This document shows positions 56,501-64,000 of a stretch of DNA of 64,000 bases, piece after piece; the first letter of the stretch is position 1, and every line of letters begins with the position of its first letter. A program made the position numbers and the translations under genes. Source of the stretch: Limnoperna fortunei. Lineage: Eukaryota; Mollusca; Bivalvia; Mytilida; Modiolidae. The DNA is taken from positions 25,734,432 to 25,798,431 of the forward strand of contig OX104113.1 in the NCBI GenBank assembly GCA_944474755.1. Reading direction: 5' to 3'. The notes below the pieces were generated by a model. It saw only the letters and a list, made by a program, of their open reading frames with translations, was not told where the DNA came from and did not search any database.

Positions 56501-57675
56501 ACATTGTGTGCAGGGTCTACTCCACTCCAATCTTAAATGACAAGGATTGCCAGTTTTCCCTACTGAAGTTCAGGAGATTACTTGGGCTTCTCCCCCAATA
56601 AAAACTGGAGGCCTTGATATCTGAAAAATTGCTGAATGTGGCATTAAATATTAAAACAAACAAGGTCCATTTCAAACACATGCACACTGAAACACATAAA
56701 TATGAATGAAATCTGAACTTGACGCCATTGTCTGTTGACGTTATGATAACAAAACAATGTTATACAGAATAAAAACTAATTAAACCTGCAAAATCTGAGG
56801 TTGGTACTATCCACAAAACAATGTGCTGGACCTTAGTTTTTGTTTTTGAAAGGAAGGATGTTTTTCTTTGAATTCCCATGTATTTATCTAAAGGACATGT
56901 CCTACTATTCAATGTCCATACTAGTATGGTATTTTCTTGACATTTCATCTTAACTTTCCTCATGATGAGATCGTGACAACAACTTAAAATAAAACTAAAA
57001 AAAATTAGTGGTCACAGACTCTTTTTTAAGTTGTAACGTCATATGTATAACCTGTTTTGAAGGTGCCATTTATGAGCTCACATACTTCTTGTTTAACGAA
57101 ATTGAAAGATTTTATGAGTCTAATGTGGATTTTATACATTCACCCCATTTTGTAGGGTACTCATAAAGGAATTACGAAACAATAACGTTAAAAAAACATA
57201 ATGCCCAGAAACATTTGTAGGATTTGTCTTTAAAAAACATCTAGTTCAATGTACATGTAATCTCATACAGGTTTGAGAATCTACATTATAAGAAATGCAA
57301 ATTTACATGTATTTCTTTGCTATTTTTTAGAAGTACAAACATGTTTTTGAAAAAAAGATCTTTAGAGAGACAATATTTATATAAATATGGAACTTACAGA
57401 GAACAGTCAGATGATGAACTGGTAGGTTGAATAGTGTTTTCATTTATCATTTTAAGTGCATAAGTTTACTGTCTACTTTATTGCAATTTTTAAAAAATTA
57501 AAAAAAACATATCATACATGTATGATAATCATTTAAATCATTAATTCAGCTTTAATGTAATGTCTACTTTTATCACTCAAAAACACAAAATATCATAACA
57601 ATATTTATATTATAGCTAAATGATGTGTTAAAACATCAGTACAAAAGACTGGATAATAGGAAACAAAGCAGCTAA
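44453..57675 (+). CDS. J-domain co-chaperone, membrane-anchored, DNAJC4-like (six exons, 216 aa)
   Basis: Exons are 44453-44514, 45440-45530, 45902-46110, 50928-51065, 57331-57421 and 57616-57675. All have GT-AG borders and splice in one frame of 651 nt. Residues 1-24 are basic, with Arg/Lys and aromatic residues and no acidic ones, like a mitochondrial presequence. The J domain spans about 25-85: 'NYYDVLGL' start, HPD at 53-55, 'KVLSNDSTRRQYD' end. It should stimulate Hsp70 ATPase. An acidic linker follows, then a basic 'YFREHYRKQRE' helix, a short hydrophobic segment (LIALMMLFVFIFG, 154-166) and a charged tail of 50 residues. Length and layout fit DNAJC4. DNAJC30 is the alternative, but it ends at its membrane segment. 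A poly(A) signal lies at 57,745. Confidence 0.88.
45440..45530 (+). CDS. J-domain gene, exon 2 (J-domain helices I-II)
   Basis: 91 nt between acceptor ATTTTGTAG and donor GTAAAA. It encodes 'FLQNYYDVLGLKRNATKAEI' and the rest of helix II. An alternative acceptor CTGCAG at 45,449 would also begin cleanly at 'NYY' but would not match the phase of exon 1. Confidence 0.87.
45902..46110 (+). CDS. J-domain gene, exon 3 (HPD motif and helices III-IV)
   Basis: 209 nt. It begins with the HPD loop ('HHPDRNN') directly after the acceptor TTTAG, continues through 'EAYKVLSNDSTRRQYD' and an acidic Tyr/Glu-rich linker, and ends at donor AA|GTAAGA. Confidence 0.92.
46121..47742. mobile_element. Long-inverted-repeat (foldback) element, 1.6 kb, in intron 3
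   Basis: Positions 46,121-46,498 and about 47,350-47,742 are inverted copies of each other. Shared landmarks on the two strands are 'TTTTGGCGAAAGACCAG', 'GTGATAGAAATT', 'GGCTTTCCCAAAAG', 'ATCCTATAGACTCTCCATT', 'ATCCAATCAGAACG' and 'GAGCTCATCTGTA'. The 850-bp spacer is AT-rich and carries a piece of the pearl/Helentron-like head (46,752-46,800). The right arm also has an inner hairpin. The left arm begins 10 bp after the exon 3 donor. No transposase seen. Confidence 0.85.
47928..49816 (+). mobile_element. Pearl/Helentron-like element, 5'-truncated and interrupted
   Basis: It begins inside the family head ('TTGGCATCTGTCATC', 'GCCACAATCATCCTTATG') and passes through several diverged ~160-bp core units ('GTTATTGCCCTTTAATGAC' at 49,331, others near 49,171 and 49,598). 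It ends 'GATTACAGGCTCCTAAAAGC TTCTAG' at 49,816. The terminal CTAG and the GATTACAGGCTCCT stretch match the better copy at 53,944-55,591. A possible insertion lies at 48,228-48,967. Confidence 0.72.
48228..48967. mobile_element. Possible inserted element with 12-bp inverted ends
   Basis: CGTATTGTCCAC (48228-48239) and GTGGACAATACG (48956-48967) are perfect inverted repeats. The sequence between them is not found in the sister element at 53,944-55,591. The repeat is short and no target duplication was seen, so this is tentative. Confidence 0.38.
49935..49994. repeat. Hairpin, 28-bp arms, 4-nt loop
   Basis: GAGGGTATTACCACGCCGTG and the next 8 bases pair with 49967-49994 with two mismatches around the loop CACT. 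It is GC-rich compared with its surroundings. Confidence 0.9.
50470..50599. repeat. Near-perfect palindrome, ~61-bp arms
   Basis: The arms 50470-50530 and 50539-50599 (ATCTTACATTAGTACTCATG... and its inverse) are separated by about 8 nt, with a handful of mismatches. It is a foldback element or MITE without spacer. Confidence 0.88.
50607..50790. repeat. Palindromic foldback, ~85-bp arms
   Basis: The arms 50607-50693 and 50704-50790 ('TAATAGTTGCTTATA...GTGGTATTGCC...ATTGATAATGCC' and its inverse) are about 80% complementary. It starts 8 bp after the previous palindrome and ends 137 bp before exon 4 of the J-domain gene. Confidence 0.85.
50928..51065 (+). CDS. J-domain gene, exon 4 (hydrophobic anchor)
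   Basis: 138 nt between ATTTCAG and GTAAGT. It completes a Lys codon, then reads 'NPEAYFREHYRKQRESSTKA' and on to the 13-residue hydrophobic stretch LIALMMLFVFIFG. The hydrophobic run is short for a classic membrane helix, so anchoring is likely but not certain. Confidence 0.88.
51110..51434. mobile_element. Foldback/MITE with ~110-bp inverted arms in intron 4
   Basis: The left arm 51,110-51,224 and right arm 51,320-51,434 share in inverse 'TTTGTAT...TCATC.GAAACC', 'CGGTCGC', 'ACCGACAGTGG.CACACTTG.AGATATT' and 'TTTTCATGAATATT'. It begins about 45 bp after the exon 4 donor. Confidence 0.8.
51479..52526 (+). repeat. Tandem-core dispersed element, ~160-bp unit, six copies
   Basis: The head is 'TTTTTATACCCCCCCC...GGGGGTATG...TCCGTCCGTCCAC'. 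Six units then start at 'TTTCTGGACGATAATTCAAA' (51,570) or variants at 51,730, 51,891, 52,052, 52,211 and 52,371. Each carries 'GATTTGAATGAAACTTTG', 'ATCAGGTTGGTAAGAAGCC' and 'AACGTTAGA'. The layout (unique head plus ~160-bp tandem core) recalls bivalve pearl-type elements. Confidence 0.78.
52527..53943. other. Intron 4 sequence, nothing firm
   Basis: A GC-richer stretch at 53,010-53,120 ('GGGCGAAGTGGGCGAC...GTCGCCC') and a loosely related one at 53,870-53,940 ('GGGAGAAGTCAC') may be the two ends of an old element. I could not establish an inverted repeat. The rest is AT-rich. Confidence 0.4.
53944..55591 (+). mobile_element. Pearl/Helentron-like (HINE-type) element with Helitron-like 3' end
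   Basis: The head is 'GCTCACCTGGACCAAAGG...CATGTGAGC', then about seven core units of ~165 bp. The word GTTATTGCCCTT recurs at 54,471, 54,634, 54,799, 54,964, 55,130 and 55,295, with a diverged one near 55,464. Near the right end, CCAGGTGAGC (55556-55565) is the exact inverse of GCTCACCTGG at the left end (53944-53953). A hairpin AGGCTCC-TG-GGAGCCT (55572-55587) is followed directly by CTAG and T. A hairpin plus CTRR|T is the Helitron 3' signature, and subterminal inverted repeats with a tandem core fit Helentron-associated elements. No Rep/helicase, so it is non-autonomous. ORFs here are core-repeat shadows. Confidence 0.82.
55877..56112 (+). mobile_element. tRNA-derived SINE in intron 4
   Basis: 'GGGGGCCTAGGTGGTCAAGT', a shortened head, box B-like 'GAGGTTGCGGGTTAGAGTC', then 'CAAGGATTGCCAGTTTTCC' and 'CAATAAAAACTTGATGCC'. 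The tail is 'CATTCAAACAAACAAAC'. Part of the head is deleted. Confidence 0.85.
56420..56666 (+). mobile_element. Diverged tRNA-derived SINE in intron 4
   Basis: 'AAGTGACTAAGTGGTTAATG', 'GAGGTTGCAGGTTCAAGTC', 'CCACTCCAATCTTAAATGAC', 'CAATAAAAACTGGAGGCC' and an AAACAAACAAG tail. Same family, older copy. Confidence 0.82.
56667..57330. other. Intron 4, no further element recognised
   Basis: AT-rich intron sequence up to the exon 5 acceptor TTTTTTAG. Confidence 0.5.
57331..57421 (+). CDS. J-domain gene, exon 5
   Basis: 91 nt, acceptor TTTTTTAG, donor CTG|GTAGGT. It completes a Lys codon and encodes 'STNMFLKKRSLERQYLYKYG' plus a short acidic 'EQSDDEL', with no motif beyond charged helix. Confidence 0.82.
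57616..57675 (+). CDS. J-domain gene, exon 6 (stop)
   Basis: Acceptor ATTATAG. 19 codons ('LNDVLKHQYKRLDNRKQSS') and TAA at 57673-57675, in phase with exon 5. Confidence 0.82.
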   Translation, partial: LNDVLKHQYKRLDNRKQSS

Positions 57676-57744
57676 ACAATTAAACAGATATGTGTATGAC
57701 TTTAAAGTTTACATTAAACGACAATATGTGTTTCAACATGGAAA

Positions 57745-57750
57745 AATAAA
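57745..57750 (+). promoter_or_regulatory. Poly(A) signal AATAAA of the J-domain gene
   Basis: AATAAA lies 70 bp after the stop codon on the coding strand. Confidence 0.65.
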
Positions 57751-58090
57751 GCAAAAAAATTGGCATACATGTAAAGTGCTATATAAAGTAATAAATCCTG
57801 GCTGAAATGTAGGATAAAGAGATTATGACACAGGTCTCATATCATTCATGGACCCATGTTAGGTCTAGGCTATCACCTTGACCTGATATGGGAGTCTGCA
57901 AATGATATAGAAAATCCTGTGTAATAATCTATATATACATGTATTATTAATTGATATTTTTGGATAAATTTGATTTGTGTAAACCCTGTCACATAACATG
58001 CTGTATTTGGAAAGGTTCTTTGAAAACGGCTGATAGAAAAGTGATGTTGCACAGTTATATTTAGAAAACATGATATTGCACTGCTGTTTT

Positions 58091-58612
58091 TATGCCCCCG
58101 CGACAACATGTGGGGGGCAATAAGTTTTACTCATGTCTGTATGTCCGTACGTACGTATGTATGTCCATACGAATTTCCGTTAAGCTTTTCTCAGAAACTG
58201 TACATGAGAACAATTTGAAATTTGGCAGGGTGGTTCAGTATCACAAGTTGTACGTCTTAAGCAACTTTCAGACCCGCCGGACAACTACTTACTGTTTGGG
58301 ACTGGGCAGATATGAAAATGTGTGAACAAGAGTATGAGCAGTTCCATCAAGCTTTTCTCAGAAACTGTACACGAGAACAATTTGAAATTTGGCAGGGTGG
58401 TTCAGTATCACAAGTTGTACATCCTAAGCGACTTTCAGACCTGTCAGACAACTACTATCTGTGTATGACTGAGCCGATATGAAAATGTGTGAACAAGAGG
58501 ATGAACAGTTCCGTCAAGCTTTTCTCAGAAACCGTACATGAGAACAATTTGAAATTTGGCAGAGTGGTTCAGTATCACAAGTTGTACTTCCTGAGCGACT
58601 TTCAGGCAATTT
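58091..58612 (+). repeat. Tandem-core dispersed element, ~167-bp unit, three copies
   Basis: The head is TATGCCCCCGCGACAACATG...GGGGGCA, followed by a 'CGTACGTACGTATG' stretch. Three core units follow, each with 'AAGCTTTTCTCAGAAAC.GTACA' (58,182, 58,349 and 58,516) and 'GAGAACAATTTGAAATTTGG'. Related copies lie at 60,354 and 62,750. The final unit is truncated. Confidence 0.82.
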
Positions 58613-58617
58613 CAATT

Positions 58618-58750
58618 AATAATATACCAATTGTAGCCTTTAAATATGGTCGATATGAAAAATATCGACATGAGATAACATATCGACCGACAACAAAGTG
58701 GATATTTTTCATATGGACTTAATTTAAAGGCTATAATTGTATAATATTTG
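58618..58750. repeat. Foldback of ~48-bp arms abutting the tandem-core element
   Basis: 'ACCAATTGTAGCCTTTAAAT..GTCGATATGAAAAATATC' and, inverted, 'GATATTTTTCATATGGAC..ATTTAAAGGCTATAATTGT' flank a short centre that is itself rich in 'TATCGACC/GGTCGATA' words. Confidence 0.72.
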
Positions 58751-58819
58751 ATGTTCCTAGTTCAATTGGACATTAGTAACTGAATGTGTATATTATATGT
58801 TCTCAATTCAGTTGGCTAT

Positions 58820-59010
58820 TCATGGCTGAATGGTCTGGCTACCTGTAGTTGTATTTAGTAATCACTGGGATTTCAGCCCCACTTGTGGCACAGTGTGCTG
58901 GCATGCAACATATATTGATAAAGGTTACTAGTTTTCCTACAGAAGTTTGTTAGTGCTCACAAAGAACTTCAGCTCTGCACAAATAAAAGCTTGATGCTTG
59001 AAACTGACAG
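58820..59010 (+). mobile_element. Heavily decayed SINE-like remnant
   Basis: 'GGCTGAATGGTC...', 'GATAAAGGTTACTAGTTTTCC' and 'AAATAAAAGCTTGATGC' line up in order with the SINE family seen elsewhere, but similarity is low. Confidence 0.4.
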
Positions 59011-59152
59011 TAGTAGTTTACAAAATCATTGAAACAAATCATTTGGAAGTTTTGACTGTGGTGTGGTTGTATTGTTACATGAGTTATTTCTGCAATATTA
59101 AATAAATCTGGACAAAGGAATGCAGGTGAAATCTTGGAATTCATTCTTAACT

Positions 59153-59246
59153 ATGATAACTGTATGTACCTAGTTATGATAACTGTATGTACCTAGTTAT
59201 GATAACTGTATGTACCTAGTTATGATAACTGTATGTACCTAGTTAG
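59153..59246 (+). repeat. 23-bp tandem repeat, four copies
   Basis: 'TGATAACTGTATGTACCTAG' plus TTA repeats four times with no visible mismatch, which indicates recent expansion. Confidence 0.95.
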
Positions 59247-59271
59247 TTTCTTATGTATTGGCATATTTTAG

Positions 59272-59337
59272 ATGGATGAGGTGTTACTGGTCAACATGAT
59301 GTTATCTGAAGAAAAGGATTACATTATAGACAGATAA
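59272..59337 (+). CDS. Possible alternative last exon of the J-domain gene
   Basis: 'CATATTTTAG' looks like an acceptor. It is followed by 21 open codons ('MDEVLLVNMMLSEEKDYIID'...) and TAA, in the phase that exon 5 requires. It could replace exon 6 in an isoform, or be chance: 21 codons is short. No transcript evidence is available here. Confidence 0.3.
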   Translation: MDEVLLVNMMLSEEKDYIIDR

Positions 59338-60353
59338 TAATAATTGTTGACAATAGCATAAATGGTAGGTATTATTCTTTATTATTATAAATACATGATT
59401 GTTTTAGGCATAGCACCACAAAATTAAAATCATTAAAAGACAGCATGATTGCATTTAATAGACTACAGGTAGAAACTGTCAACACATATAAAAGACATAG
59501 AGTAAATTACAAGTAATTCTGTTTCAATTGTTTGTAATAAAATGACAGCATTTCATTGGTTTTTTTTTCATTCCTTAAATCACAAATTATTTTCTTTGGT
59601 AATAATTTTTGCTGTGAACGATTGCAGGATCAGTCTGTTGTTAGAACCATGCAAGTATGCAGGATCATTAAGTAAAAAGTAAAATGACTAAATCCCAAAA
59701 CATACAATCGGCTAGTTTCCATGAATATATTTTAGTCATCAGAAATCAAACACCATGAAGTACCCTTTAAGGCCCACATAAATAACCTCATAGAACAAAA
59801 TTTTATTTCCTGAGGATAGAATAAGGAATATTAATCTAGTTGATCAATGAAATTCTGCCTTTAATGTTTTACATCATATAATTATACTGTGAATTCCCTT
59901 TTATTCCTGGGGTACCAATTTAGTTTTTGTGGGTAGGCTGATCCACGAATTTAAGAATCCATCGAAATATTAGCTCTTTTGTATTGTTATTATGGATGTG
60001 AGCTATGTTTTACCAAGTGGACCGATGCTCTATGTCATTGAAGTGTATTTTTAATATGTTGCAAGCTATGGGATCAGCCAATCTTTGATTACCCTACCAG
60101 ATAAATACCTTGGATATCAAAGTCAAAATTAAAAATATCTCAGATAAGTTTTTGTCATGTTTATTTGCTGTAATTCAAATGATTTCATACGTTTTTGTGC
60201 AAGTCATTTATACTTCTGGTTTATTAAAATGTTTTTGTAAAGTGTTCATTTTATGTGTACAGAAGTGTTATAATGTATCTTGTATGTTCACATGTTCTTT
60301 TCTAATAAAGAAAATAGAATAAATGTTATACTAGTAAAATTTAATAAATCTAT
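59338..60353. other. No recognisable gene
   Basis: AT-rich intergenic DNA; the 70-codon frame at 60,110-60,322 resembles no known family. Confidence 0.45.
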
Positions 60354-60613
60354 TTTTATGCCCCCGCAACGACATGTCGGGGGGGGGGGGGGGGGGGGGG
60401 GGCATTAAGTTTTACTCATGACCGTCTGTCCGTACATACGTACGTCCGAACAAATTTCCATCCAGCTTTTCTCAGAAACCATACATGAGAACAATTTGAA
60501 ATTTGGCGGGTGGTTCAGCATTACAAGTTGTATGTCCTAAGCAACTTTCAGACCTGTGGGACAACTACTTCCTGTTTGGGACTTCATTTAGCGGGGGCAT
60601 CTGTGTCCCATGG
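60354..60613 (+). repeat. Short copy of the ATGCCCCCGC dispersed element, one core unit
   Basis: It begins TTTTTATGCCCCCGCAACGA, runs through a G homopolymer of about 25 bp (60,378-60,402) and one core unit, and ends AGCGGGGGCAT. ATGCCCCCGC and GCGGGGGCAT are inverted termini, so this copy shows both ends of the family. Confidence 0.8.
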
Positions 60614-61365
60614 ACACAATCTTCGATTTTTTTCTATCAAATTTGTAATCATGTCCTGTCAAAACCCAACTGAAGCCATAAAAACTTCACTACTGTTATA
60701 TAAACACTTGTAGGGTAGTTTCAAACAAAATTAATCCCTTCGATCACCATAAATCAATTAAAAATCTACCCAGGTGTTTTTAAAAGGTGTTAAGATCATA
60801 AAAGTAATCAAATCAAATAAGGATTGATAAATATTGAACATTAAAAAAACAGTTTATTTTCGTTGGATAGCTTTAAAGCTTAATGATGAAAAAATAATAA
60901 GAATGAGACCTACCTTTACAGCTTAATGAAGTAAAATAATCACAGCTCGTTCACACATTAATTAATGATAATTAAATAATTATAAAGGATTTTTCTGGCA
61001 TATGTTTATTTATGTAAACAACAAATATGTCTTGTTCATCTTTATTAGGTTGTGAAAATCCATATCAATATTAAATGAACACTTTCATGTGCTTAGTCTA
61101 TACGAGTACAGCCAAATACCACAAAAAAATTTTCTTCAAAATTACGAATCAACATATTTACGAATCCACGAACTTACAATTTTGGGTAAAACCATGAAAA
61201 TTGATACTCATGAATTTAAGTACTTTCACAGTACTTCTTTAATATTGTTTTTCCCACCTAGAAGCAAGTTTCTGATATGCAAAGTTCTCCGTTGAAAAAT
61301 AAGGAACTGACTTATTATCATTATCTTTATCTTTCAAGGTACATTATATTCTCTGTAGATGATAT
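60614..61365. other. No recognisable gene
   Basis: AT-rich intergenic DNA without supported features. Confidence 0.45.
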
Positions 61366-61797
61366 TGCAATTGTTGGCACTTGGTTAAACCCCCATATTA
61401 AAGATGTAACAGTGTTTCTATAATATGAATGGCAATAGTCTGTACTTGGTTAAACCCCAATATTAAAGATGTAACAGTGTTTCTATAATATGAATAGCAA
61501 TAGTCTGTACTTGGTTAAACCTCAATATTAAAGATGTAACAGTGTTTCTATAATATGAATGGCAATAGTCTGTACTTGGTTAAACCACAATATTAAAGAT
61601 GTAACAGTGTTTCTATAATATGAATAGCAATTGTCTGTACTTGGTTAAACACCAATATTAAAGATGTAACAGTGTTTCTATAATATGAATGGCAATAGTC
61701 TGCACTTGGTTAAACCCCAATATTAAAGATGTAACAGTGTTTCTATAAAAGGAATGGCAATTTTCTGCACTTGGTTAAACCCCAATATTAAAGATGA
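61366..61797 (+). repeat. 65-bp tandem repeat, about 6.6 copies
   Basis: 'TTGGTTAAACCCCAATATTA' and the following 45 bases recur at 61381, 61446, 61511, 61576, 61641, 61706 and 61771. Units 1-5 alternate GAATGGCAA and GAATAGCAA, so a 130-bp dimer probably expanded. Confidence 0.95.
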
Positions 61798-62749
61798 TAA
61801 AAATGGCATACTTATTGACAAATGAAAACTGCTTGCTTCATATGATCCATCTTATGCTCCTTTTGAAGATCAAAATTGAAATCAACAATTATTTTTCCAT
61901 ATCTCATCAGTATTTTGAAATGTGGCATTTGTTTTTTTTCATTTTGATAATGGCTATTTTCTATTGTAATTTTTTACCTTAATTAGAATGGAACTATAAA
62001 CTAGGAGCAGGCAATTTTTGTCTGTTTTATACCTTTCCAGTAATGTCATTTGCAGTTGAGGCAGGAAATGTCTCACCATTTGCCCGAATACCATTGAACA
62101 TCAAGAAAGCGATGAATTTTTGTAAACTTACACTGTAAGGTCCCTTTGACTGACTTACAATGTTAAATTCCTGTAGCAAAAGTCAAGGATGATTTGTGAC
62201 ATGCAAACAACAGTGGCATAGTATAAAATATGGACAGGTTATCGTGGATAAATTTTTCCTACTGAATTTTCATCATAAAAAGATACAACATAGAATTTAA
62301 AAAAAAAATGCAAGCAAAAAAACGCACTCCACTTGGGTATGACTTTTAGTATAGACTTGCACATGTATATATAAAAAAGCAAATTGTGCCACTTTGAAAT
62401 CATAATTAAATAACCGCTAAACACCTCACTGAACATCAGAATTTGTTAAATCATTTAATGAGGGACTTATTATACAAAACACTGATTTATGTATACAGAC
62501 ATAAATAACACCTGTCTGGGCTAAATCTAAATTCAATTACCGGTATTATCACTTGTACCTTGTAGTATTACATAAGTGATTGAGACATCTATTTACTGTA
62601 TTTTTACTTTAAAAGCAGTAAAGTTAGTCTTGAAGTATATTCAAACATGTTTAAAAGTTCATCTTAACTGTCAGAAGGTACTTACATTAAAATATATCAT
62701 GGGACATTATTGTGACACTAAAAATTCCTAAAGGTCTGTCCTGCATAAT
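61798..62749. other. No recognisable gene
   Basis: AT-rich intergenic DNA; short frames have no recognisable motifs. Confidence 0.45.
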
Positions 62750-63155
62750 ATTTTTATGCCCCTGCAACGACATGTGGGGGGCATTAAGTTGTACTCATGT
62801 CTTTCTGTACGTCTGTCTGTTCTTACGTACATCCGTACGAATTTCAGTCAAACTTTTCTCAACCGTACATGAGAACAATTTGAAATTTGGCAGGGTGGTT
62901 CAGTATCACAAGTTGTACCTCCTAAGCGACTTTCAGACCTGTCCGACAACTACTTACTGTTTAGGACTTCATTTGTACGTAAATACGTCCGTCCGTACGT
63001 ATGAATTTTCGTCAAGTGTTTCCCAGAAACTGTACATGAGAACAATTTGAAATTTGGCAGGGTGGTTCAGTATCTTAAGCTGTAAATCCTAAGCAACTTT
63101 CAGACCTGTCGGACAACTACCTCTTGTTTGGGACTTCATTTAGCGGGGGAATCAG
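62750..63155 (+). repeat. ATGCCCCCGC dispersed element, two core units
   Basis: The head is TTTTATGCCCCTGCAACGAC, then two core units with 'GAGAACAATTTGAAATTTGG' (62,870 and 63,039). The end is 'CTTCATTTAGCGGGGGAATC', a decayed form of the GCGGGGGCAT terminus. The 112-codon frame at 62,712-63,050 is a shadow of it. Confidence 0.8.
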
Positions 63156-63352
63156 TGTTCTTTGATTTTTGTTTCATGTTATACATTCTAGATATATAAT
63201 TTATTAAGCTTTGTTTCCCCTAGTCAGAAGACAATAGTTTTTAAACACAGTTCAACTTATCTTATTGACCCCTTTCATAAAACAACTTCTGTGTTACATA
63301 TGTATATATTTACTCCTCCTCAGCATTTACTCATTCATTTCACTTTTATATA

Positions 63353-63620
63353 GGGTTCCTCGATGGCAGAGTGGTTAAGGTAGTTTGCCTATCATAGATC
63401 AAGTGGTCTGTCAATACTGAGGTTGCAGATTTTAGTCTCACTGTGGGCAGGGTGTACTAGACTCCAATCTTAATTGACAAGGTTCTCCAGTTTTTCCTAC
63501 CGAAGATCCTGGGTTTTCTCAAGGTACTCTGGCCTCCTGCCCCAATAAAAACGGGACACCATAAAAGAGCTGAAAATAGCTAAAATTGGCATTAAACATC
63601 ATTCAAACAAACAAATAATA
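63353..63620 (+). mobile_element. tRNA-derived SINE copy
   Basis: 'GGGTTCCTCGATGGCAGAGT' head, 'GACTCCAATCTTAATTGACA' body, 'CCCAATAAAAACGGGACACC', 'GGCATTAAACATCATTCAAA' and an ACAAACAAATAATA tail. Full length, moderately diverged. Confidence 0.87.
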
Positions 63621-64000
63621 CTTTAATAAAACAACTGTCTTACATGAATAATGACACTGTTTTCCAGTGTTGTTTTCCTGAATAGTCGAATGAACCCTAA
63701 AATGAAGAATTTTAGTGCACCTTTGTTGATGTAATTTTTAGAACAGTACATATTTTGTGTACTAAATCCTCATACAATTTTCAATCCTTTTACCTGTTAC
63801 TTTATTATAAGAAAACAATATTATACACAGACATACACCAGTTACTATGCCGAATACTTGTAATGATTTGACTTTAAAAACTGTCCAGTTTGATGTGTAA
63901 AATTCTAACTTCTAAAATAATACATTCTTTATAATTTATTATCTCATATGAGAAGATAAAAGTACAAGAAGTAAGATCGATCAAGTTTATAAGCTGCTCT
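63621..64000. other. No recognisable gene to the window edge
   Basis: AT-rich intergenic sequence. Confidence 0.45.

Noticed and set aside
62712..63050. 112-codon plus-strand frame
   Set aside because: It is a translation of the ATGCCCCCGC element; partly identical frames occur at 58,092 and 58,489.

Overview
The window is nuclear DNA from an animal, most likely a bivalve mollusc. It is AT-rich. Its genes have short exons and GT-AG introns, and it holds nuclear tRNA genes with introns. Repeat families familiar from bivalve genomes fill the rest: tRNA-derived SINEs, elements with a pearl/Helentron-like tandem core, and a repeat carrying the 'ACGCGCGTYTGGCG' motif. The species is inferred from general knowledge of these families, not from any search.

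1-19,315: a very homogeneous tandem array with a 1,339-bp period, 14.4 units long and cut by the left window edge. Each unit holds two divergent, intron-containing tRNA genes: tRNA-Ile(UAU) on the minus strand and tRNA-Tyr(GUA) on the plus strand. That makes 15 Ile and 14 Tyr genes. The array ends abruptly at 19,315.

19,316-29,900: a graveyard of mobile elements. It contains a decayed non-LTR retrotransposon (19,733-21,245), a bivalve dispersed repeat (22,843-23,490), a 53-bp minisatellite interrupted by a small inverted-repeat element (23,640-24,605), a dead Tc1-like transposase (25,090-25,841), a Penelope-type reverse transcriptase fragment (26,852-27,280) and several SINEs.

29,930-41,504: an 11.6-kb element that I identify as a Ginger1 DNA transposon. 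Its inverted ends run TGTAGCG...CGCTACA and are flanked by ACGG/ACGT. It has a multi-exon minus-strand gene. The visible exons encode the integrase N-terminus, the tail of the integrase core, the GPY motif, a Ulp1-type cysteine protease with its His, Asp, Gln and Cys residues, and a PHD finger. The exons for the zinc finger and DDE residues are absent. In their place is a 185-bp satellite of ten copies, each bearing a motif of the transposon's own termini. This is the most unusual object in the window.

41,674-42,150: a Mutator-like MITE with a perfect 9-bp target duplication.

44,453-57,675: a six-exon plus-strand host gene for a 216-residue J-domain co-chaperone. It has a basic N-terminus, an HPD motif and a C-terminal hydrophobic segment, closest in layout to DNAJC4. 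Its two large introns are loaded with foldback elements, pearl/Helentron-like elements and SINEs.

57,751-64,000: intergenic DNA with more tandem-core repeats, a 23-bp and a 65-bp tandem repeat, and SINEs. Nearly all short ORFs in the window are shadows of repeats or chance reading frames.
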